This document shows positions 58,638-64,000 of a stretch of DNA of 64,000 nucleotides, piece by piece. The stretch comes from an uncultured Collinsella sp. (GTDB taxonomy: Bacteria > Actinomycetota > Coriobacteriia > Coriobacteriales > Coriobacteriaceae): assembly GCA_958427355.1 (NCBI GenBank), contig CAUACA010000008.1, forward strand, positions 10,467-74,466, given 5' to 3'. Under the pieces are notes generated by a model, which had not been told where the DNA came from, searched no databases, and saw only the letters and a list, made by a program, of their open reading frames with translations. The stretch's first letter is position 1. The number at the start of each line of letters is the position of its first letter. Position numbers and translations under genes: made by a program.

Positions 58638-59111
58638 ATGAGTGTTGTTATGGCACGAATCGACAATCGCCTGCTTCACGACATCATCGTGACGCAGTGG
58701 GCCCCGGTGTCGGGCGCGACCCGAGTCATGGTCATCGACGACAAGGTCGCCGGCGACGAGGTCCTGAAATCCACTATGAGGATGGCGCGCCCCGCGGGCA
58801 TGGCCGTCTCGATCATCTCCGAGGAGACCGCGCTCAAGAACTTCGCGGCGGGCAAGTACGACCGCGAGAAGGTCTTTGTCATCGCCAAGGAGCCCGAGAC
58901 GATCCTTCACCTGGTCGAGTCGGGCATCGAGCTCCCGTCGCTGATCGTCGGCGGCTCGCTCGTCAAGGAGGGCGGCGTCCAGCTCACCCAGCGCGCCTAT
59001 GCCTCCGCCGAGAACGTCCAGAGCTACAAGGCGCTCATCGCCCGCGGCGTCAAGGTGACGGCACAGTTCGTGCCCGCCGACAAGCCCGTCTCCGTCGCCG
59101 ACCTCATCTAA
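58638..59111 (+). CDS. PTS system mannose/fructose/sorbose family, EIIB component
   Basis: 157 residues from the ATG at 58638 (ATAGGAG upstream). The phosphorylated histidine lies in ARIDNRLLHDIIVTQW, where the family usually has RIDxRLIHGQV. It transfers phosphate from EIIA to the incoming sugar. First gene of a six-gene operon. Confidence 0.94.
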   Translation: MSVVMARIDNRLLHDIIVTQWAPVSGATRVMVIDDKVAGDEVLKSTMRMARPAGMAVSIISEETALKNFAAGKYDREKVFVIAKEPETILHLVESGIELPSLIVGGSLVKEGGVQLTQRAYASAENVQSYKALIARGVKVTAQFVPADKPVSVADLI

Positions 59112-59120
59112 GGAGGGATC

Positions 59121-59906
59121 ATGGTCAACTTCACTATCCTGCAAGTCGTCCTTTTGACCCTGCTGGCCTTCATCAAGCACGTGGACTACTACGGCATCCC
59201 GATGATCTTCGTCAACTATGCCGTCTTCTGGGGCCTTATCACCGGCGTCGTCATGGGCGACTGGCAGACCGGCCTCGTCATCGGCGGCACCATCCAGCTC
59301 ATGCAGCTCGGCGTCGCGGGCTTCGGCGGCTCGTCGATTCCCGACTACGGCACGATGGCCATCATCGCCACCGCCTACGGCGTGACCCTGGGCGCGGACA
59401 CGGGCCTCGCCATCGGCCTGCCGGTCGGCATGCTCGGCATCCAGCTCGACGTCATCGTCAAGATCCTCAACGGCTTCGTCGTCGAGAAGTCCCAGAAGTT
59501 CTGCGACGAGGGCAAGTTCAAGCAGATGAACGCCATCCTGTGGGTCTGCCCCGTGCTCTTCGGCCTGTGCGCCGCCCTGCCCGTCTTTGTCTCCGTGACC
59601 CTCGGCCAGCCCGCCGTCAACTGGCTCCTCGAGGTTATGCCCCAGTGGTTCCTTTCCGGCCTCACCCTCGCCGGCAAGATGCTCCCGGCCGTCGGCATCG
59701 CGATGCTGCTGCGTTACATGCCCACTGGCAAGTACTTCCAGTACCTGCTCGCCGGCTTCTTCCTCTCGGCCTTCCTGAACGTGCCCATCATCGGCGCCGC
59801 CATCGTCGGCGTTGCCCTCGCGATCGCGTTCTACCAGCGTGCCGAGAGGGACACCGAGCTCGCCGCCCACGCTTCCGCAGACGCCTTCATCGGAGAGGAT
59901 GAGTAA
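59121..59906 (+). CDS. PTS system mannose family, EIIC component
   Basis: 261 residues, membrane protein. AAGGAGG 6 bases before the ATG. Family motif GDWQTGLVIGGTIQLMQLGVAG and the repeated GADTGLAIGLPVGML. Forms the sugar channel together with EIID. Confidence 0.94.
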   Translation: MVNFTILQVVLLTLLAFIKHVDYYGIPMIFVNYAVFWGLITGVVMGDWQTGLVIGGTIQLMQLGVAGFGGSSIPDYGTMAIIATAYGVTLGADTGLAIGLPVGMLGIQLDVIVKILNGFVVEKSQKFCDEGKFKQMNAILWVCPVLFGLCAALPVFVSVTLGQPAVNWLLEVMPQWFLSGLTLAGKMLPAVGIAMLLRYMPTGKYFQYLLAGFFLSAFLNVPIIGAAIVGVALAIAFYQRAERDTELAAHASADAFIGEDE

Positions 59907-59908
59907 CC

Positions 59909-60742
59909 ATGGAAAACGAGAACATCACCGCCGTCGCCGAGGGCAAGCCCTCCGGCTACAAGGTCACCAAGAAGGACCTGCGCAACGCGAACTGGCGCTG
60001 GCTCATGAGCGTGTGCACCTTCAACTACCAGACCCAGCAGGGCGCCTCAGTCGCCTACGCCCTCTCGCCGGTCCTGAGGAAGATCTACACGAACGACGAG
60101 GACTATAAGCAAGCGCTCAACAACCACTTCCGCTACTACAACACCCAGCCTTGGCTCGCCGCCATCATCCTCGGCGCCTGCGTGGCCATGGAGGAACGCG
60201 ACGGCCTAGCGGCGGCGGACGCCGTCCAAGACCTGAAGATCGGCACCATGGGACCGCTCGCCGGCGTCGGCGACTCCCTGCTCATGACCATGATCCCGAC
60301 CATCATGGGCTCCATCGCCGCCTACATGGCCATCGAGGGCAACCCCGTGGGAGCCGGCATCTGGTTCGCGCTCATCCTGGCCATCTTCTGGGTCCGCATG
60401 CACGCCCTCGAGTTCGGCTACAAGCAGGGCGTGAAGCTCGTCACCGACTTCAGCGAGAAGCTTCCCAACCTCACTGCCGCCGCCTCCGTGCTCGGCCTCA
60501 CCGTGGTCGGCTGCCTCATCGCCTCGGTCATCGGCGTCACCTGCCCGATTAGCTTCAGCTTCGGCGACGTCTCGATGGAGATTCAGCCGCTGCTCGACAA
60601 GATCCTGCCTGCCATGATCCCCGCCGCCATCACGGGAAGCGCGTATTACCTTCTTACCAAGAAGAACGCGAGCATGACGGCCCTCATCCTCGTGGTGATC
60701 GTCCTCGCGATGGTCGCCTCCGCCGCCGGCATCCTTGCCTAG
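59909..60742 (+). CDS. PTS system mannose family, EIID component
   Basis: 277 residues, starts 3 bases after EIIC. KKDLRNANWRWLMSVCTFNYQ and HFRYYNTQPWLAAIILGAC are EIID hallmarks, as is GIKIGTMGPLAGVGDSL-like LKIGTMGPLAGVGDSL. The C-terminal end is a membrane helix. Only the mannose family has an EIID. Confidence 0.94.
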   Translation: MENENITAVAEGKPSGYKVTKKDLRNANWRWLMSVCTFNYQTQQGASVAYALSPVLRKIYTNDEDYKQALNNHFRYYNTQPWLAAIILGACVAMEERDGLAAADAVQDLKIGTMGPLAGVGDSLLMTMIPTIMGSIAAYMAIEGNPVGAGIWFALILAIFWVRMHALEFGYKQGVKLVTDFSEKLPNLTAAASVLGLTVVGCLIASVIGVTCPISFSFGDVSMEIQPLLDKILPAMIPAAITGSAYYLLTKKNASMTALILVVIVLAMVASAAGILA

Positions 60743-60768
60743 CTTCGACCCAAGAGATTGGTGAATCA

Positions 60769-61167
60769 ATGAGAAAGATAGTTGTGGCGAGCCATTCCCT
60801 TCTCGCCCAGGGCTTCAAGGACACCCTCGAGTTCCTTACGGGTAAGAACGACGCCGTCAACGCCGTGTGCGCCTACGTGAACGACAACGGCGAGGGGCTC
60901 GACGCGGCGGTCGAGGCGGCTCTTTCGGGCACTGACGAGGTCGTCGTCCTCACCGACGCGCTCGGCGGCAGCGTGAACCAGCGCTTCTCCCGCTTCGCCT
61001 CCGACCGGATCCACGTGATCGCGGGTGTCAACCTCCCGCTCGCCATGACGGTCGCGCTCGCGCGCCCCGACGAGAAACTCGACTTCGACGCCCTCGTCGA
61101 CGAGGCGCGCCAGCAGATCGTCTACGTGAACGGTGCCAGTTCCGCCGAGTGCGAAGACGACGAATAG
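60769..61167 (+). CDS. PTS system mannose family, EIIA component
   Basis: 132 residues. Phosphorylated histidine in VVASHSLLAQGF; TDALGGSVNQRFSRF and IAGVNLPLAMTVAL complete the EIIA-Man fold. Acidic C-terminal tail. Encoded after EIID rather than before EIIB. Confidence 0.93.
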   Translation: MRKIVVASHSLLAQGFKDTLEFLTGKNDAVNAVCAYVNDNGEGLDAAVEAALSGTDEVVVLTDALGGSVNQRFSRFASDRIHVIAGVNLPLAMTVALARPDEKLDFDALVDEARQQIVYVNGASSAECEDDE

Positions 61168-61179
61168 AGGAGGTCGACG

Positions 61180-62304
61180 ATGAGAGAGTTCCTTAAGGAC
61201 GTGTGGATGCACGGCGGTGAGGAAAGCCGCGCCATCACCCCCGAGAACATCACGGGCGAGAAGGGCCGTGCCGCCATGTCGGCCAGCCACCTCGGCGTCG
61301 GCCGCAAGGGCTCGTGCTGCGTGCCCCTTGAGTCCGGCGAGACCATCACGCTCGCGGACATCGAGGGCCCCGGCATCATCCGCCACATCTGGATGACCGT
61401 CCCCGACAAGACCGCCGCCGGCAGCTTCGTCATGCGCGACCTCGTGCTGCGCTTCTACTGGGACGACGAGGAGACCCCCTCGGTCGAGTGCCCTGTCGGC
61501 GACTTCTTCTGCAACGGCTTCGGTGAGCGCGCCATCGTCAACTCGATGCCCATCTGCGTGAACCCGACGGGCGGCATGAACTGCTACTTCGAGATGCCTT
61601 TCAGGAAGCACGCCAAGGTCACGCTTACGAGCGAGCACCCCGGGTTCATTAAGTACATCTTCTACACGTTCAACTACGCGCTCACCGACGTGCCGGACGA
61701 CGCCATGTACTTCCACGCCCGTTTTAACCGCGAGCGCAGCACCCGCAGGGGCGTCGACTACACCGTGCTCGACGGCGTGCGCGGTAAGGGCTACTACGTC
61801 GGCACCTACATGGCCCTGTGCGCCCTGGAGCGCTATTGGTGGGGCGAGGGCGAGATGAAGTTCTTCCTCGACGGCGACGAGGAGTTCCCCACGGTCACCT
61901 CGACGGGAGCCGAGGACTACTTCGGCGGTGCCTGGGCCTTCCTCGACAGGCCGCCCCACGCGCTGCCCGAGGCGCAGTGCTTCAACACGCTGTTCGCCGG
62001 CTACCCGTACCGCTCGACGCGCGACGCCACGCGCGACCGCTTCAGCGCGGGCAAGCCGAACCCGAACCCGATGCTCGCGACCAACGACGACGCGCTGCCC
62101 AGGCACGGCCTCTACAGGTGGCACCTTCCCGACCCGATCTCGTTCAAGGAGGACCTGCGCGTGACGTTCCAGGACCTCGGCAACGACGACATCAAGCTCT
62201 ACGAGCGCGAGGACGACATCTCCACCGTCGCCTACTGGTACCAAAGCGAGCCGCACGCCGTGCTCGCCCCGTTTGCCGCAAGGCAGGACCGCGTGCCCAG
62301 GTAG
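61180..62304 (+). CDS. Glycoside hydrolase family 172 (DUF2961) enzyme
   Basis: 374 residues without signal peptide; GAGGAGG upstream. Contains the DUF2961 signatures EGPGIIRHIWMT, GEGEMKFFLDGDEEFPT and STGAEDYFGGAW with the glutamates expected at the active site, and YRWHLPDPISF. Characterised GH172 enzymes act on alpha-D-fructofuranosidic bonds (difructose dianhydride I synthase/hydrolase) or on D-arabinofuranosides. Its cytoplasmic place between a PTS and a fructokinase-like gene favours fructose-containing sugars. Confidence 0.88.
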   Translation: MREFLKDVWMHGGEESRAITPENITGEKGRAAMSASHLGVGRKGSCCVPLESGETITLADIEGPGIIRHIWMTVPDKTAAGSFVMRDLVLRFYWDDEETPSVECPVGDFFCNGFGERAIVNSMPICVNPTGGMNCYFEMPFRKHAKVTLTSEHPGFIKYIFYTFNYALTDVPDDAMYFHARFNRERSTRRGVDYTVLDGVRGKGYYVGTYMALCALERYWWGEGEMKFFLDGDEEFPTVTSTGAEDYFGGAWAFLDRPPHALPEAQCFNTLFAGYPYRSTRDATRDRFSAGKPNPNPMLATNDDALPRHGLYRWHLPDPISFKEDLRVTFQDLGNDDIKLYEREDDISTVAYWYQSEPHAVLAPFAARQDRVPR

Positions 62305-62331
62305 GGTCGCCTCGAAACAAGCCAACGTTAT

Positions 62332-62369
62332 GGGCGCCCGCGGTTGACCATGACTGCGGGCGTCCCTTT
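62332..62369 (+). other. Hairpin between GH172 and ROK genes
   Basis: GGGCGCCCGC / GCGGGCGTCCC then TTT. It resembles a weak terminator or an mRNA-stabilising hairpin; the ROK ribosome site AAGGAGG follows 4 bases later. Confidence 0.5.
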
Positions 62370-62383
62370 GTAAGGAGGATCAC

Positions 62384-63268
62384 ATGAGCGAAAAGCAAAT
62401 GAGGCTCGGCGCCCTCGAAGCCGGCGGGACCAAGATGGTCTGTGCCGTGGTGTCCGGCGACGGCGAGGTCCTCGACCGTATGGAGACCCCGACGCTTACG
62501 CCCGCCGAGACCGTCCCGCAAATGGTCGAGTGGTTCACCGCCCGCGATGTGGACGCGTTGGGCATCGGCGCCTTCGGCCCGACCTGCGTCGACCCCAACG
62601 ATGAGCGCTACGGCTCCATCCTCCAGACGCCCAAGCTCGCGTGGCGAGGCTATGGTCTTCGCGCCGCGTTCGCCGACGCCCTCGGGATTCCGGTGGCCTA
62701 CGACACGGACGTGAACGTTGCCTGCCTCGGCGAAGTGGTCTTCGGCTGCTGCAAGGGGCTCGAGGACGCCGTCTACGTGACCATCGGCACCGGCGTGGGC
62801 GCGGGCGTCATGTGCGCGGGCAGGCTCCTTCACGGCATGCTGCACCCCGAGGCCGGCCACATGCTGGTAAGGATTCGTCCCACCGAGGAGGGACGCTGCG
62901 TCTGCCCGAGTCACGCGAGCTGTCTCGAGGGCCTCGCCTCCGGCCCCGCCATCGCCGCGCGCTGGGGAAAGCCCGCGGCCGAGCTCGCGGACAACGCTGA
63001 GGTGTGGGCGCTCGAGGGGGATTATCTGGGGCAGATGTGCGCGAACCTCGTGCTCATGTACTCGCCTCGCCACATCGTCCTCGGCGGCGGCGTGATGCAC
63101 CAGGAGCAGCTCTACGGCATCGTCCGCAAGAAGACCCTTGAATATCTGGGTGGCTACATCCAGACCGCCGAGCTTAAGGACATAGAGAGCTACATCTGCG
63201 CCCCGGGCTGCGGTGGCGACCAAGGAATCCTCGGCGCGGCCGAGCTGGCAAGAAGGGCGCTCGCGTAA
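62384..63268 (+). CDS. ROK family sugar kinase, probable fructokinase
   Basis: 294 residues, AAGGAGG 6 bases before the ATG. N-terminal ATP loop LGALEAGGTKMVCAV, VTIGTGVGAGVM, and the zinc-binding segment HPEAGHMLVRI...CVCPSHASCLEGLASGPAI of the fructokinase-type ROK group (HPEAGH occurs in ScrK/YdhR-type enzymes). It would make fructose 6-phosphate from fructose released by the GH172 enzyme. Confidence 0.88.
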   Translation: MSEKQMRLGALEAGGTKMVCAVVSGDGEVLDRMETPTLTPAETVPQMVEWFTARDVDALGIGAFGPTCVDPNDERYGSILQTPKLAWRGYGLRAAFADALGIPVAYDTDVNVACLGEVVFGCCKGLEDAVYVTIGTGVGAGVMCAGRLLHGMLHPEAGHMLVRIRPTEEGRCVCPSHASCLEGLASGPAIAARWGKPAAELADNAEVWALEGDYLGQMCANLVLMYSPRHIVLGGGVMHQEQLYGIVRKKTLEYLGGYIQTAELKDIESYICAPGCGGDQGILGAAELARRALA

Positions 63269-63300
63269 CTTGCGCTCTCTCCGCCATACAACGCGTTAAG

Positions 63301-63350
63301 AAAAGACGAGCGCTTCTTGCCAATTGGGCGGCAAGAAGCGCTCGTCTTTT
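63301..63350. terminator. Terminator of the PTS-GH172-ROK operon
   Basis: A 20-bp nearly perfect stem around CGCTTCTTGCC/GGCAAGAAGCG, ending in AAAAGACGAG and CTCGTCTTTT. Works on both strands and also ends the degV fragment's transcript. Confidence 0.92.
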
Positions 63351-63384
63351 GCATTTGTTTTTGGGGCAGGACGCCCCGCCTCCG

Positions 63385-63605
63385 CTAGAGTCCCTGGACC
63401 GCCACACCCACGAGGTTTGGACCGGTGTGGACAAGAAGCGCGGGGCTGATGTCGGAGCGGACGACCTCCACCACGTTGGCCACGCGCTCGCGCAGGGCCT
63501 GCTCCATGCGGTCGTAGAGGTCGGCGTAGGCCGAGGTGCAGCTTACGGCAAAGCGCGCCTTGGGGTGCTTCTCGACGATGGCGGCGATGAGCTTGACCTC
63601 GGTGC
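63385..63605 (-). pseudogene. DegV family protein, C-terminal fragment
   Basis: Minus-strand reading ending in a stop at 63385-63387: HRTEVKLIAAIVEKHPKA, FAVSCTSAYADLYDRM, SDISPALLVHTGPNLVGVAV. The closing HTGPNLVGVAV is the lipid-binding end of DegV (fatty-acid-binding) proteins. Only about 72 residues remain; upstream the sequence changes to an IS200-type transposase start. Confidence 0.7.
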
Positions 63606-63722
63606 GATGCGGTACTTACACAGCCATTTCGTGTGCGCGAGGCTGTTGGCTTTCTGGGCCACAGCAATCACCTTCCCCCTAGCATGATGACCTGAACAAT
63701 CCTCATGCTAGGGGGAAGGTTT
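63606..63722 (-). mobile_element. IS200/IS605-type element remnant: end hairpin and tnpA start
   Basis: Minus strand: a perfect 18-bp hairpin (63670-63687 with 63703-63720, core CTTCCCCCTAGCATGA) is followed by VAQKANSLAHTKWLCKY, which matches the N-terminus of IS200-type Y1 transposases. After KYRI it runs straight into the degV fragment, so the rest of the element is missing. IS200-family elements carry such a hairpin just before tnpA. Confidence 0.7.
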
Positions 63723-64000
63723 TGTCGCGTAGCGGAAATTGGCCTCCACCCGCTGAGCGGGTGGCTTTCTATGCCGCGCGTGCCGCGCGGCACGGACTAA
63801 AGTCCATGAATAAAAACGAGGAAGGCCACGTCCGGCCTCCCTCGCAAAGGGTCTCTGATTACTCCCACTCATTGGGGACAGACTTAAATGAGTGCTCTTG
63901 AAATGCCGGCGCCTGGGGACGTTCTTTTTCTGTCTGCAGTTTGGAACGTTCCTTTTAATATGAGCAGGACATTGTCAAGAGGCAAAATCGGGCCTGGCCC
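63723..64000 (+). other. Hairpin-rich stretch without genes at the window end
   Basis: No supported gene. Hairpins: CCACCCGCTGAGCGGGTGG (about 63747), GCCGCGCGTGCCGCGCGGC (about 63774), GGACTAAAGTCC, GAGGAAGGCC/GGCCTCCCTC, CACTCATT...AAATGAGTG, and GGGACGTTC...GAACGTTCC. The first ones may be the end of an IS200/IS605-type element; the last ones resemble short intergenic repeats. Confidence 0.5.

Noticed and set aside
60766..62325. 519-codon minus-strand open frame
   Set aside because: Antisense to EIIA and GH172; no motif.

Overview
The window is high-GC DNA with a gene complement and order that suggest an anaerobic gut actinobacterium of the class Coriobacteriia, most likely Collinsella or a close relative. 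This is inferred from protein style, high GC at third codon positions, a FabK-type fatty acid cluster, a fused FeoAB, a fused AccDA and an IS1249-type element. No 16S rRNA or tRNA gene was seen to confirm it.

Layout. 1-4.4 kb (minus strand): start of a secreted 5'-nucleotidase-like metallophosphoesterase, a three-gene ABC importer (ATPase, permease, lipoprotein) and a WYL regulator. 4.6-6.8 kb (minus): asnS and a lone glucose-type PTS EIIA. 7-16 kb (plus, except 14.2-14.9 kb): an esterase, fused FeoAB ferrous iron transporter, MFS exporter, GH13 amylase-like enzyme, a deoxyinosine glycosylase, an unknown gene and an aminotransferase. 16.1-27.1 kb: rplJ-rplL with an L10 leader, galU, rpoB-rpoC. 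27.2-28.8 kb: ECF sigma factor with its membrane partner. 29.5-32.9 kb: rpsL-rpsG-fusA-rpsJ. 33-43.2 kb: birA divergent from a complete type II fatty acid and malonyl-CoA operon (fabH-acpP-fabK-fabD-fabG-fabF-accB-fabZ-accC-accDA). 43.2-46.4 kb: PTS EIIC, CDF metal exporter, histidine phosphatase. 46.8-52.6 kb: rplC-D-W, rplB-rpsS-rplV-rpsC-rplP-rpmC-rpsQ, rplN-rplX. 52.7-55.6 kb: an intact IS1249/IS256-type insertion with 8-bp target duplication, then IS3 and mtnN relics. 55.7-63.3 kb: a LevR-like regulator, mannose-family PTS IIB-IIC-IID-IIA, a GH172 enzyme and a ROK sugar kinase. 63.4-64 kb: a DegV/IS200 junction and hairpins.

How the parts work together. The ribosomal and RNA polymerase genes are one ancestral cluster that has been split: rpsJ is 14 kb from rplC with the fatty acid operon between them, tuf is absent after fusA, and rplX is followed by a terminator instead of rplE. 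birA sits back to back with the biotin-dependent acetyl-CoA carboxylase genes, and two matching 16-bp palindromes lie in the shared promoter region. The right-hand PTS locus looks like a self-contained pathway for a fructose-containing sugar: uptake, cleavage by GH172, phosphorylation of fructose, and PRD-type control.

The most striking observations are: (1) three copies of a long inverted-repeat element, each just upstream of a ribosomal-protein transcription unit, with arms that differ between copies but pair perfectly or nearly so within each; (2) a helix-hairpin-helix domain at the C-terminus of RpoC that aligns with the DNA-binding domain of the RNA polymerase alpha subunit, including its key contact residues; (3) a replaced and longer fork loop 2 in RpoB; (4) a shared 20-bp motif before rpsL, rplC and rplB; (5) the PTS-GH172-fructokinase locus.
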